From positions 496,001 to 560,000 of the forward strand of contig NZ_PRDL01000001.1 of the NCBI RefSeq assembly GCF_015182315.1: a stretch of DNA of 64,000 bases, given 5' to 3'. Below the pieces are notes generated by a model that was given only the letters and a program-made list of their open reading frames with translations, had not been told where the DNA came from and ran no database searches. This document shows positions 49,701-59,950 of the stretch, piece by piece (the stretch's first letter is position 1; each line of letters starts with the position of its first letter). This DNA comes from Cellvibrio polysaccharolyticus. GTDB taxonomy: Bacteria > Pseudomonadota > Gammaproteobacteria > Pseudomonadales > Cellvibrionaceae. Both the position numbers and the translations under genes were made by a program.

Positions 49701-52442
49701 ATGAAATTACGCACACGGCTTGCGCTCAGCATTGCATTGGTCAATACCGGACTGGCGCTACCGGCACTGGCGCAGGAAGAAACCCCGCGCGAACGCCATG
49801 CCGGTCTCGAAGAAATTATCGTGACCGCCACCAAGCGCGAAACCAACCTGATGGATACCCCGATTGCCATTACCGTATTCAGTCAGGACGACCTGGATCG
49901 CCAGGGCATTGCCAACGTCAAGGATATTGGCATGCTGGTGCCGAACATGGATATCACCATGGACACATCGCAATCTGCACCGGTGATCTCCATGCGCGGG
50001 GTGCGCTCTACCAACATTACCGAGCTGGGCGATCCGGCGGTAGGTTTGCATCTGGACGGTATTTATTCGCCGCGCCCGCAGGGTGCCATGGCATTGATGT
50101 TTGACGTAGAGCGGGTAGAAGCGCAGCGCGGTCCGCAGGGCACACTGTTCGGGCGCAATTCGACGGTGGGCAATATCAACATTATTACCCGCCGCCCGAG
50201 TACCGAAGGTTTTGATGCCAGCCTCGGCCTGGAGCTGGGGCGCTGGAATCACCAGCAGGTGCGCGGTATGGTGAATATTCCGGTCAGCGACACTTTCGCG
50301 TTACGCGGTTCTTTTATGGTGGAAGAGCGCGATTCTTACCTGCGCGGTTACTACGACCCCAACCAGTGGGATATTCGCTATCTGCCCGAGCATGTTAAAA
50401 ACGCGCCGCTGTATACCGGCCCCGAGTCGGAAAAAAACCTGGCGCAACGCGCCCGCTGGTGGAGCGGCGGTGCTGATGCGGTACAGCAAACGGTCAAAGC
50501 TGACCCGTCTACTTTTTACAATAACTCCGACCAGTATTCCTACCGGCTATCCGGTTTGTGGACACCGAATGAGGATTTTTCCTGGATGCTGGCTTACGAG
50601 CGCTTTCAGGACTCCGGTGCCGGTTCGGCAGATACCGTTAACTGCAAACTGGCCGACAAACGTATTCGTAAAGATGACGACGGCAATTATCTGGACGCTG
50701 CAGGCAATATTTCTGCTACGCCGGTCACCGGTTTACTGGGTTGTGAATCGGTATATGGCAAAGGCGCCAATAGTTACACCGTCAATGTGAGCGTACCGGG
50801 CATGGTGGATATGTCCATCGAAAACGTGCGCTCCAATCTGCGTTGGGATTTCAGTGATTCGCTGGCGCTGGTGTACAACGCCGGTTGGGCGAAGCAGGTG
50901 CGCAGCCAGATGTCCGATCAGGATCGCGGCGTGACCGATTGGGATATGTCGATCTTCTTCCGCGAGGCGACTTTTGAATCTTGGTCGCACGAGCTGCAAT
51001 TGCAGTCTACCGGTTCCGGTCCGCTGCAATGGATCGCCGGGCTGTTCCTGTTTGAGGAAAATAACAACATGCAGGGCGGTTGGATGAACAGCATGTCCGG
51101 TGCCGATTATTGGAATCAGCCGGACCGCACCTTGGGATCCCGGGCGGCGTTTGTGCAAGGCACTTACGAGCTGACCGACAACCTCAGCATGACATTGGGT
51201 TATCGCTACACCAAAGACACCAAGGAAGATGTTGGTGGCCACAACATGAGCTGTAACGATTCCAACCCGAATTTGCTCGACCCGACTCTGAACCCGAACG
51301 ATGACGGTATTGGCCGCTGCTTTCCGGCGTGGGATCGTGATGCGTTCAATCAATTGCCGCGGGATTATTTCTGGAACCCGAATATTTACACTATCGCCTC
51401 CAACAATGACATCAAAGGCGAATGGGATTATCACAACTACCGCTTCGGCCTCGACTACAACCTGACCGACGACACCATGGTATTTGGCTACGTGGCCAAC
51501 GGCACCAAGTCGGGCGGTATTGGTGACGTATTCATTCAGTACGAGCAGGACCCGCTGACCACGGAATATCCGCTGGATGCCGATGGTAATCGCATTGTGA
51601 AAAAACGCTGGGAAAACACCTTCAACGAAGAGGAAGTCGTGACCTGGGAGCTGGGGGTGAAAAGTACGCTGCTGGACAATCGCCTGCGTTTATCCACCAC
51701 ACTGTTTTACAGCGATTATTCGGACATGCAAATCGCAGCATCCAAACCGCTGTTTGTGCAGTACTCGCTGGAACGCGATCAGCAAACCGGTGAGCTGACC
51801 GGCGACATTGCTTCCAATGCGGTGAATATCTTCCAAACCGATAACGTTGGTAAAGCAGAGATTAAAGGTCTGGAAGTGGAGTTCGACTGGGCAATCACAG
51901 GCAATGATCGTATCAGCGGTCACGTTTCCTGGTTGAAAACAAAAATCGTCAGTGATTTTTATCAGCAGTGGAGTTTCGCCACCACTGATCTGTTTGAAAT
52001 TGATCACGGTGCCTCGGTTGATCCTGGCAACGAAGCACTGACTGCCAACCTGAAAGGCAACGAATTACCGTCATCACCGGAATTTTCCCTCAACCTCAAC
52101 TACAGCCACACCTTTGATTTGCGGGGTGGTGCCACTTTACTGCCCTGGGCTGGTGTGAGCTGGAGAAGCTCGTCTTACTACACCATTTTCAATACTGACA
52201 AACACACGGCACGTTTTGCAACAGAAACGCCGGATGCTTTCTCGGATAAACGTCCGTCAATTGCTAACGCCAATATGGGCCTTAAATACACCGCACCGGA
52301 TGATCAATGGAGTGTGGAAGGTTTCGTTAATAACGTGACCAATGAAATGGATTTTTATTGGGGCGGTGGTGGCGATGGCTTGATCAAAGGTCCGGTATCC
52401 ATGCCACGTTTTTACGGTGTCAGAGCCAACTACAACTTCTGA
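49701..52442 (+). CDS. TonB-dependent outer-membrane receptor
   Basis: 913 aa, ATG at 49701 with GAGGATC upstream. Signal peptide MKLRTRLALSIALVNTGLALPALA. Then a TonB-box-like EEIIVTATKRE and the plug domain (DTPIAITVFSQDDLDRQGIANVKDI..RGVRSTNITELGDPAVGLHLDGIY..RGPQGTLFGRN). A beta-barrel of the usual size follows and ends in the aromatic RANYNF. It probably takes up oligosaccharides made by the flanking GH16 and GH5 enzymes, but the family also includes siderophore receptors and specificity cannot be read from the sequence. Confidence 0.88.
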   Translation: MKLRTRLALSIALVNTGLALPALAQEETPRERHAGLEEIIVTATKRETNLMDTPIAITVFSQDDLDRQGIANVKDIGMLVPNMDITMDTSQSAPVISMRGVRSTNITELGDPAVGLHLDGIYSPRPQGAMALMFDVERVEAQRGPQGTLFGRNSTVGNINIITRRPSTEGFDASLGLELGRWNHQQVRGMVNIPVSDTFALRGSFMVEERDSYLRGYYDPNQWDIRYLPEHVKNAPLYTGPESEKNLAQRARWWSGGADAVQQTVKADPSTFYNNSDQYSYRLSGLWTPNEDFSWMLAYERFQDSGAGSADTVNCKLADKRIRKDDDGNYLDAAGNISATPVTGLLGCESVYGKGANSYTVNVSVPGMVDMSIENVRSNLRWDFSDSLALVYNAGWAKQVRSQMSDQDRGVTDWDMSIFFREATFESWSHELQLQSTGSGPLQWIAGLFLFEENNNMQGGWMNSMSGADYWNQPDRTLGSRAAFVQGTYELTDNLSMTLGYRYTKDTKEDVGGHNMSCNDSNPNLLDPTLNPNDDGIGRCFPAWDRDAFNQLPRDYFWNPNIYTIASNNDIKGEWDYHNYRFGLDYNLTDDTMVFGYVANGTKSGGIGDVFIQYEQDPLTTEYPLDADGNRIVKKRWENTFNEEEVVTWELGVKSTLLDNRLRLSTTLFYSDYSDMQIAASKPLFVQYSLERDQQTGELTGDIASNAVNIFQTDNVGKAEIKGLEVEFDWAITGNDRISGHVSWLKTKIVSDFYQQWSFATTDLFEIDHGASVDPGNEALTANLKGNELPSSPEFSLNLNYSHTFDLRGGATLLPWAGVSWRSSSYYTIFNTDKHTARFATETPDAFSDKRPSIANANMGLKYTAPDDQWSVEGFVNNVTNEMDFYWGGGGDGLIKGPVSMPRFYGVRANYNF

Positions 52443-52573
52443 TAGCGGAGGCAGCGGTTATCTGATTCTGTTTTTCATCAGGCACATCGCTGCGTTTCAG
52501 AGCCAATTGTTACTTCATTTGCAGAAGTAACTCTCGCCGTTTCACAGGATTTTTTTGTCCGCTGGCAGAGTTT

Positions 52574-52604
52574 CCCCGTGATGTTGTTTTTCACGGGGTT
52601 TTTT
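52574..52604 (+). terminator. Intrinsic terminator after the TonB receptor gene
   Basis: CCCCGTGA and TCACGGGG around a 9-base loop, followed by six T residues, 131 bp after the stop. It also ends before the GH5 start, so the GH5 gene has its own promoter. Confidence 0.8.
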
Positions 52605-52727
52605 ATGCCTGCAGTAGCCGCGATTGCTGTTGCAACACGTGGCTGCTTCGTCACTCAGAAGCAGTCTTCGCCATATTCTGCGGATGAAATCCATTCAAAA
52701 ATATTCTCATCAAACAGGGGAAATACC

Positions 52728-55289
52728 ATGCTAAAAAATGCCTTCTTTACAGCAGGTTACCGGTCTGTTTTTTTTCTCGCCTGCGTCTCCTGGTTACTGG
52801 CAGGTTGCGGCAGTTCGTCGGGCAGCAAGTCATCCGATAGTCACTCATCCAGCAGCGCGCACAACAGTTCTGTTAGCAGCTCTTCGGCGACATCGTCAAC
52901 TTCCTCGCAGGGGCTTTCGCTATTGCGTGCCGAAGGCACACACTGGGTCGATAGTGACGGCAAGCCCGTTGTGTTGAAAGGCACCAATCTCGGCAACTGG
53001 CTACTGCAAGAATTCTGGATGATGGGCCAGAGTAGCGATGCCGTTAATGATCAATGTACGCTTGAGAATGTGCTGGACGAACGCTTCGGTTTTGATGAAC
53101 GTGAGCGGCTTATGCAGGTTTTCCGGAATTCCTGGATTACAGAACGCGACTGGGATTTGATGCAGGATTTCGGTTTGAATGTCATTCGTTTGCCGTTTAT
53201 CTGGAATTTACTTGAAGATGAAAATAATCCCTGGCATCTGCGGGAAGATGCCTGGCATTACCTGGATTTGGCGATTGCAGAAGCGGAAGCGCGCAATATG
53301 TACGTCATTCTGGATTTGCACGGTGCCGTGGGCAGCCAGGGCTGGGAGCATCACAGCGGTTGCTCCGACAAAAATCTTTATTGGACAACGCCGGAATATC
53401 AACAGCGCACTGCCTGGTTATGGCAGGAAATTGCCAGGCGTTATAAAGATCGCGATGCGATCGCCGGTTACGGACTGCTCAACGAACCCTGGGGTACCAC
53501 GCCGGAAAACCTCGCGGTTGAAATGAAAAAACTCTATGACGCGATTCGTGAAATTGATCAGCGTCATATTATTATTTTGCCGGGGCACAGTGCAGGTATC
53601 CACGCGTATGACAATCCTGCTGATCAGGGCATGACCAATGTTGCGATGGAGATGCATTTCTACCCGGGTATTTTTGGCTGGGGTGAAATTGGTTATGCGG
53701 TGCAACGTGACTGGTTGCGCTGTGGGCCGACCGATAACACCGGCGTGTGCGAATGGGATGAGCGTTTGCAAGCAGTCAATACGCCTTTTTTAATTGGTGA
53801 GTTTCAACCCTGGACCGGTCAGGGGTTGGAATCAGGCGCGGAAATTACTCGCGCAACTTACGATACCTATGGTGAATATGGTTGGGCGGCCACCAACTGG
53901 TCTTATAAAGTTATTACCAACAGCGGTGGTCAGGGCGCGGGTACCTGGGGCATGGTAACCAATCAGAAAGACCTCGGCGTTCTGGCAAAAGCCAACACCT
54001 GGGCCTGCGCCGGATGGAAGAGTACTTTTGCCCAGGCATGTGACGCGGCTACCGATGCATTCATTGCGCCGGGCGATGGCGAGCAAACCTGGTATTTGCT
54101 CATTAAAGCGGGCAGCACGCCTGATGGTCACCTCGACGTATTGTTTGACAAGGTAAGCATTACACATATTGCCAGCGGTGAAGAAAAGCTGAGTAACGGT
54201 AATTTCGGCAGCACCGCCAGTTGGACTGAATGGGCGCATGCCGGGGGTGTTCAGGCGAGGGATTATCAGTACGCCGCCAGCGCCATCAAATTACCCGGCA
54301 GTGACGGCGATGTATTACGTCTGCATGGTGGCAAGGATGTAAACGCCGGGGTTTATCAGTCTGTTCAATTAATCGGTGGTGAAGGTTATCGTTTAGGCGG
54401 CGTTTTCAGTGATAACGGCAGTCACAACGCCTGGGCAGAAATTTATCTGGTTTCCAGTGAGCCCGAACCCGGTGTGGATGTAACAGGTTTAAGCGTGCCG
54501 CAAATTCTATTTCATAGCGCACCTTTAGCGGATATTGAGAATTTCTTCAGTTCTCTCGCCACCATGGAATACGATATTCACTTACCGCTCATGCAAGCGA
54601 TGACACGCGCAGAAACATCATCACTATTTGATATTCCCGCTGCACCGGCTCAGGTGACATTGGCAGAAGTTGCGCAAGGTGTTCAGCTGGGTTGGCAAGC
54701 TGTTGATGATACTCACCTGAGTGGTTATAGCGTCTACCGTTCCAGCACGCCAGGTACCGGCTATGTTCGTATTGCCAGCAATATCACGGCGACGGCTTAT
54801 CTCGACACTGCGCGCGCCGCTGGTGTTACCGCTTACTATGTCATTACTGCACACAAAGGTATGGATGAAAGTTATTTCAGCCAGGAGGTGGCAACAGCGA
54901 TTGCTGCTATTCCTTTGCCGGGAAAAGTTGAAGCTGAACATTATGCCTCCATGGCAGGTATTCAAGCGGAAACTACCACCGACGTGGGCGGCGGTTTGAA
55001 TGTGGGTTGGATGGACTCAGGTGACTGGTTTGAATACAAAGTAAATATTGCTGAAGCGGGTAATTACAGCATTCGCTATCGTGTAGCCAGTGAAACCGGA
55101 AGCAGCGGTTTTTCATTGCTCATGGCAGGGCAGGTCATTGATAGCCAAACTATCCCCAACACCGGCGGCTGGCAAACATGGCAGACGATTTCTGCAACGG
55201 TAACTCTACCAGCGGGCGAACACCCGTTGCGTTTCAATGTTAGCGGTGGCAGTTGGAACCTTAATTGGTTTGAAGTGGTAAAGCGCTGA
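52728..55289 (+). CDS. GH5 beta-glucanase lipoprotein with FN3-like and C-terminal CBM6 domains
   Basis: 853 aa from ATG at 52728 with AGGGGAA upstream; a frame start at 52578 lies inside the terminator hairpin. Signal peptide with lipobox LLAGC (Cys27), then a polyserine linker. The GH5 domain (about 60-430) begins VLKGTNLGNWLLQEFWM, has the acid/base Glu in YGLLNEPWG and the nucleophile Glu in PFLIGEFQPW. A carbohydrate-binding-like domain (about 450-600), an FN3-like domain (about 660-735) and a CBM6 (about 740-853: EAEHYASMAGIQAE..WMDSGDWFEY) follow. The N-terminal sequence resembles exo-beta-1,3-glucanases of GH5. Probably surface-anchored. Confidence 0.87.
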   Translation: MLKNAFFTAGYRSVFFLACVSWLLAGCGSSSGSKSSDSHSSSSAHNSSVSSSSATSSTSSQGLSLLRAEGTHWVDSDGKPVVLKGTNLGNWLLQEFWMMGQSSDAVNDQCTLENVLDERFGFDERERLMQVFRNSWITERDWDLMQDFGLNVIRLPFIWNLLEDENNPWHLREDAWHYLDLAIAEAEARNMYVILDLHGAVGSQGWEHHSGCSDKNLYWTTPEYQQRTAWLWQEIARRYKDRDAIAGYGLLNEPWGTTPENLAVEMKKLYDAIREIDQRHIIILPGHSAGIHAYDNPADQGMTNVAMEMHFYPGIFGWGEIGYAVQRDWLRCGPTDNTGVCEWDERLQAVNTPFLIGEFQPWTGQGLESGAEITRATYDTYGEYGWAATNWSYKVITNSGGQGAGTWGMVTNQKDLGVLAKANTWACAGWKSTFAQACDAATDAFIAPGDGEQTWYLLIKAGSTPDGHLDVLFDKVSITHIASGEEKLSNGNFGSTASWTEWAHAGGVQARDYQYAASAIKLPGSDGDVLRLHGGKDVNAGVYQSVQLIGGEGYRLGGVFSDNGSHNAWAEIYLVSSEPEPGVDVTGLSVPQILFHSAPLADIENFFSSLATMEYDIHLPLMQAMTRAETSSLFDIPAAPAQVTLAEVAQGVQLGWQAVDDTHLSGYSVYRSSTPGTGYVRIASNITATAYLDTARAAGVTAYYVITAHKGMDESYFSQEVATAIAAIPLPGKVEAEHYASMAGIQAETTTDVGGGLNVGWMDSGDWFEYKVNIAEAGNYSIRYRVASETGSSGFSLLMAGQVIDSQTIPNTGGWQTWQTISATVTLPAGEHPLRFNVSGGSWNLNWFEVVKR

Positions 55290-55315
55290 TGTAATTTTCA
55301 TAAACAGGGTTGTTC

Positions 55316-55353
55316 TTCATTCCAGCAAGCGAGAGCCTGCTTGCTGGAATGAA
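55316..55353 (+). terminator. Large hairpin after the GH5 gene
   Basis: TTCATTCCAGCAAGC and GCTTGCTGGAATGAA form a perfect 15-bp stem with an 8-base loop, 27 bp after the stop. No T-run follows. It could be a factor-dependent terminator or a transcript-protecting structure. Confidence 0.5.
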
Positions 55354-55447
55354 CGGAAGGATTGGCTTTATCGGTTAATCATCAGAATATTTTTCCAAAA
55401 AAATCATAAGCCCGGTACCTGTGCTATCCCGGAATTTCGACACGTCA

Positions 55448-56680
55448 TCAAGCCCGATCACTAACTGCTTGTTGCCCGTAATTTTTTCCACGGAAACAGG
55501 CATGGAACAGGGGGCCGGTTAGCAAGGTGGAAAGTACCGCCAGGGTTACCAGGGCCGCGAATGCGGAAGGTGATACCAGACCGTGATCCAGCAAGATAGT
55601 CGCCGCTACAATTTCCATTAAGCCTTTGCATTGCAATAAAGCACCAATGGCGTAGGTTTCGTATTTTTGCAAACCGCCAATGGGCGGATAGATGACAACG
55701 GCAAAAACTTTGCTGGCCATGGCAATGATCAACAAGCCGACAGCCGCCAGTAACGCAACCGGGCCCAGTGCGTCCGGCTCAATGCGTAAACCGCTATAAC
55801 CGAAAAACAGCGGTGCCAGAAACAGCAGTGAAAACATACCAATGCGTTCGACGGGCAAGCGGCGAATCAGTGCAGGCGGAAACAGTACGCCACCGAAATA
55901 GGCGCCGAGCAGTGCGTGCAAACCCAGCACCGAGGTTGACCAGGAACCGGCAGCGAGAAAGCTTCCTGCCAGAGCAACAATCAACCACACTGGCAGTTGT
56001 ACGGTGAGCTTTTGTAATACAAACCCCAGCAAGGCCAACCCGCCAAGCGCAGCAACTGCCAGCATATGGGTTGAGCCCCAGGCGGTAGGTGTCTGGTTGC
56101 CTGCCACCATCAGTAACAGTGCCAAACCTGTCCACAGCACCACATCATCAATGACTGCCAGTTTCAGGGCCGCGCCACCCAGCGGCTGGTATTCGGGGCG
56201 CAATTCCCGCACCACGCCGATGAGTACCGGCAGTGCGCTCACGGCAATACACAAACCAATCGCGAGTGCGGCAAACACCGGTGAAACATTTTCCAGCTCC
56301 CAGCCCGGCAATTGATTAAAGAAAAACCACGCGGCGGCGCAACCGGCCACAAACGGCAAAATCAATGCGTGCAAGGCGCTCAGCACGACACGTAATGGCG
56401 TTGTGGAGGGCAGCCTGCTATTGGCCAGTGCCGGTGAAAAACGGCTTTCAAGACCCGCGGTAAATGCTAACAACAAGACGCCCAGAAAACCGACCTGGCT
56501 ACTGAGCGGCACGGGAGTCGGGCGGTGTTCTGCGCCCCAACCGATAGCGGCCAGCACCAGGCCGGTGATAATGGGCAGCACGGCGAGTGGAATGGTGCGG
56601 CGTAACAGTAACCAGACACTGACCGGTATAACGATAAAAATGCCGACATCAACTAAAAAGGGGATTAACTGGGAAAGCAT
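55448..56680 (-). CDS. Monovalent cation:proton antiporter (CPA2-type)
   Basis: 410 aa, ATG at 56680. About 12 hydrophobic segments cover the protein, with the CPA2 features GFLGVLLLAFTAGLESRFSP (which replaces the usual GLEM/GLEL) and AAIGLCIAVSALPVLIGVVRELRPEYQPLGGAALKLAVIDDVVLWTGLALLL, where the DD pair lies in the ion-binding helix. No regulatory RCK (TrkA-N) domain follows the membrane part, unlike KefB/KefC. Ion specificity (Na or K) is not determined. No link to neighbours seen. Confidence 0.8.
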   Translation of the reverse strand: MLSQLIPFLVDVGIFIVIPVSVWLLLRRTIPLAVLPIITGLVLAAIGWGAEHRPTPVPLSSQVGFLGVLLLAFTAGLESRFSPALANSRLPSTTPLRVVLSALHALILPFVAGCAAAWFFFNQLPGWELENVSPVFAALAIGLCIAVSALPVLIGVVRELRPEYQPLGGAALKLAVIDDVVLWTGLALLLMVAGNQTPTAWGSTHMLAVAALGGLALLGFVLQKLTVQLPVWLIVALAGSFLAAGSWSTSVLGLHALLGAYFGGVLFPPALIRRLPVERIGMFSLLFLAPLFFGYSGLRIEPDALGPVALLAAVGLLIIAMASKVFAVVIYPPIGGLQKYETYAIGALLQCKGLMEIVAATILLDHGLVSPSAFAALVTLAVLSTLLTGPLFHACFRGKNYGQQAVSDRA

Positions 56681-56727
56681 GAATTATTTTTTCTCCTGAT
56701 TTTTACTCTAATTATGAGTTGGTGTTT

Positions 56728-59574
56728 TTATAGATGACCGAGTGCTTCATTTAACGCCTGCTCAATGACCCGCTTGCATTGCAAATAATGACTGGACTGC
56801 AGACCATGCTGCGGCGCCATCAGGGATTCGCAATGTGATAAATCAAGGTCGGTGATGTAGCAGGGGTAGCGTTCACCATGCAGCCGCTGTTGCAAAATAT
56901 AAGCAGCGACTGCGCGGTAAATTCCCTCGCCATATTGCAGCGAAGAAAATTCCTGTTGATTGCAATAAACGGTATAAAAAATATTGCCATTACTGTCGGC
57001 GTCTGCGGTTACCTGAATGTTTATAAACAACGGGTCAGCAGCACTGGTGCTGGATAATAAAGTGGCGTCCGGATGGCTTACGCCAGGTTTGCCAGCGGCA
57101 GACAGTTCAAAAATAAATAATTTACTTTTTTGCTGCTGGAAAATAGTGCAGCTGGCGGCCATGCGTTGCATGGTCGATAAAATAAATTGTTGTAGCGGTT
57201 TTACCAGTGATGCGGTGTTGTGAAACGGCACCTGATAACTGAGTATGCTGCCTCGTTCATCTACCAGAAAAATCCGGGCGGTCATGGTGTCGGCATCAAT
57301 GCGATAAAACAGGTAGATGTCAGCAGTTTTTGCAATGCGGGTGATCAGTCGCAACGGGTGCTCTGTCAATGCATTGCGGTCAATCAGTAGCGGGCTATGT
57401 GTGACCTGCGGTTCAGCCAGCTTTTGTAACAATTGTTCTTCATTTTTCAGCGCGTGTACTTCCGGTTGCGTGCCCGCTTGTAGCAGTAAGTAACCCTCGG
57501 CAGTTTCAATAATATAACGGGCGTTGCTGTTGCCTTCTGTTGTATAAAACGCGGTAACGATATCCTGCCACAGCATGGCCATGCGCCGGGCGATCAGCTG
57601 GCCCAGGCCGCTGCTGAAGCAATGAATGGAAATTTCCGGCAACTTTCCTGTGGTGGTGCGCAAACGCAAACACCAACTGAGCAGATTGACGAGCGCATCT
57701 TTATCAAAGTGCCGACAAATAACCTCATGCCAACTGTTGGTGTAAATGATATCGGCAGACACTACCAGGTTATCATGCAACCCGCTGTAATCCAGCGCGT
57801 CCTGGCGTTCACTCAGTAGATGAATACCTTTTTTAAACAATTCCGGTTGCGGCTCAATGCCAACGTTCAACAATAATAACAGCCGCTCCGGTTGTGCTTG
57901 CTGCCGAAAGGCGTCATGCGCCGGCGTTGATAAAGGTAACGGCAGCCAGCTGGAAAGCGTACCGAGCAGTTGCTGGCGCTGGACGGGTGTTAGCCAGGTG
58001 GCTTCATCAATAATATCCAACCGTGTATTGGCGGTCAGTATCTGATTGCAGTAAGCCCACAATATCAACTCCATTAAATGGCGAGCGCGCTTTATCGGTT
58101 CCTTGTAAATTAAACGCTGTTGTATGTCTTGCTGCGGGCCGGTAAACAGTAACCAGTGCTGTGGCTCGCTACCTTCGCTGCGGAGCAGCGTAAGCACCGG
58201 CTCTTCAAGGTCGCGGGAGATGCCGGGGTTAATCCATTCTATTTTGCCGGCTTTGCGTTCAAAAGCGGCGTGCAGTTTTCGACCGAGCACGGCCAATTCT
58301 TCGTGGCTGATCGCGGCCTGCATCATGGTACTTTTCGATACACCGGAAATCAGCCGATAGCTGTTTGCCAGTTCATTGACCAGCAGCGAGCGTTCACTGA
58401 GCACGTCGGCCGCTTTCCATTGGTCGCGACCGTCCAGTACAAATAAGTGGTGTTTTTCCCACTGCCATTCCAGCACCAGTTGTTGCAACAGTTGCCGTTG
58501 CCAGGATTCATTATTGGCACTGCGCGTTAAAGGTTTATTCACCTTTGCGTAAAAGCAGCGGCGCAGCAGTTGCAAACGCACCGGGTTGTTTTGTAAATAA
58601 TTTTCCAGATGCCGATAAATCATCACATAAGGATCGAGCGCATCCGCATCGGGAAGCGCATCATACACCGCTTGTTTGAATGAAATGGCCAGCGGTGGTT
58701 GTTCGCGAGCACTCACATAACTTTCCAGCAATAGCAATTTCAAAACAGATTTGTAAGGGGCATCAATCGCTTTATATAAATGCCAGATGCCCGCCCCGAC
58801 AAATTCATTGTCGGGAATTTTTGCCAGACTGCCAAAATCAATCACATCTTGCGGATTAATAAAGCGCAGTGACAGCAAACGCTCGGTAAACGCCTCGTAA
58901 GTGGTTTCGCGGACGGCGGGAACAAACCACCACAAAGGTACTTTTCCGGCCAGCCAGATTGCCGTGCGGTAGAACTCGTCCAGTAACAAAAAATGTTGCG
59001 CCGAACCGCTGTTCTCTTTGCTGAGCGACGCCGTTTCACCGGATTTGAAACTGTTTTCTGTCATCAGAAAAAAATGTACTTCCAGATGCAGCTGTTGCCC
59101 CGCCCATTCGGATAGCAGGTCGCACTTTTTACGCAGCTCGGCAAGTTCTTCACCGGTCAGGCCAGGCTGGTGGCAAATCCAGATGTCGAGATCACTGGCG
59201 TCGCTGTGCGCGATAGTGCCCATGCTGCCCATGACAAACAACGCATCCAGTGCTGGCAGCGGCGCCCGTAAATCTTTTACCGGTTGCACGCTGCGCGACA
59301 ACACTTTGGCTTGCCGCCATGCATCACCGGAGGGTGTGTACTGATAAATCCCGCAGGGTGTTTTGTGCGAAACATAGCCCGGTAAAATCGGGTGGTTAAT
59401 ATGAAACAGCAACGGCAGCAAGGTTAAAAACTGTTGCTGCCGGTCAACCAGCGCAGCCCGGGTTCGCTCCAGACGTTTCTCATTGAGCAACAGAAAACGC
59501 TGCCGCAGGTTATGCAGCATCTTGCGGTCGAGGCCGTTTTCTATGTCATCGGTGATGATCGTCTGTTCGAACAT
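56728..59574 (-). CDS. cyaA: CyaA, class I adenylate cyclase
   Basis: 948 aa from ATG at 59574 with AAGG upstream. The catalytic N-terminal half has the class I block FVMGSMGTIAHSDASDLDIWICHQPG, with the nucleotidyltransferase G-S-x9-10-D-x-D pattern (SDLDIW). The rest is the glucose-sensitive regulatory half. It makes cAMP, which acts through Crp/Vfr. The start MFEQTIITDDIENGLDRKMLHNLRQRFL is family-like. It is followed by a divergent, unrelated small exported protein gene. Confidence 0.93.
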   Translation of the reverse strand: MFEQTIITDDIENGLDRKMLHNLRQRFLLLNEKRLERTRAALVDRQQQFLTLLPLLFHINHPILPGYVSHKTPCGIYQYTPSGDAWRQAKVLSRSVQPVKDLRAPLPALDALFVMGSMGTIAHSDASDLDIWICHQPGLTGEELAELRKKCDLLSEWAGQQLHLEVHFFLMTENSFKSGETASLSKENSGSAQHFLLLDEFYRTAIWLAGKVPLWWFVPAVRETTYEAFTERLLSLRFINPQDVIDFGSLAKIPDNEFVGAGIWHLYKAIDAPYKSVLKLLLLESYVSAREQPPLAISFKQAVYDALPDADALDPYVMIYRHLENYLQNNPVRLQLLRRCFYAKVNKPLTRSANNESWQRQLLQQLVLEWQWEKHHLFVLDGRDQWKAADVLSERSLLVNELANSYRLISGVSKSTMMQAAISHEELAVLGRKLHAAFERKAGKIEWINPGISRDLEEPVLTLLRSEGSEPQHWLLFTGPQQDIQQRLIYKEPIKRARHLMELILWAYCNQILTANTRLDIIDEATWLTPVQRQQLLGTLSSWLPLPLSTPAHDAFRQQAQPERLLLLLNVGIEPQPELFKKGIHLLSERQDALDYSGLHDNLVVSADIIYTNSWHEVICRHFDKDALVNLLSWCLRLRTTTGKLPEISIHCFSSGLGQLIARRMAMLWQDIVTAFYTTEGNSNARYIIETAEGYLLLQAGTQPEVHALKNEEQLLQKLAEPQVTHSPLLIDRNALTEHPLRLITRIAKTADIYLFYRIDADTMTARIFLVDERGSILSYQVPFHNTASLVKPLQQFILSTMQRMAASCTIFQQQKSKLFIFELSAAGKPGVSHPDATLLSSTSAADPLFINIQVTADADSNGNIFYTVYCNQQEFSSLQYGEGIYRAVAAYILQQRLHGERYPCYITDLDLSHCESLMAPQHGLQSSHYLQCKRVIEQALNEALGHL

Positions 59575-59950
59575 GGTTAACCTTCTGTGTGCAAGCATGA
59601 TCCGGAAAAGGGTCGGCGTTGGTGGCCCGACTGTTTTTTATACAATGGCAATTCCGGCTATGGCTGACAACCTTGCGGGCAGGCAGCCACGCCCCCGGAG
59701 GTATTATCAATAGATGTCGGCAGCGCGTGAAGATAATTTATCCACTTGCGGCTGGCGTTATATCCGACCTCAGCCCGGGGCGCAGCCAGTGTATCTGCCT
59801 GTCCGCACAAGTGATTTAGTTTTTATTTATCGACTTCAGCCGCTGTTCGGGGTTTTTGTTGTTTATGACGCCAAAATCGCTGGCGGAATCCCGGTGCTCC
59901 CCTCTATATTAGCGAGGACGTTTAGTCATCTCATCAATTAAGGATTGAAC
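59575..59950. other. Divergent gap between cyaA and the small exported protein gene
   Basis: About 375 bp. A 75-codon frame at 59714-59941 shows no motif and no ribosome-binding site. It should contain the cyaA promoter; no CRP-type palindrome was confidently identified. Confidence 0.4.

Noticed and set aside
59714..59941. 75-codon frame upstream of the small exported protein, considered as CyaY (often beside cyaA)
   Set aside because: None of the frataxin acidic helix or conserved strand motifs is present.
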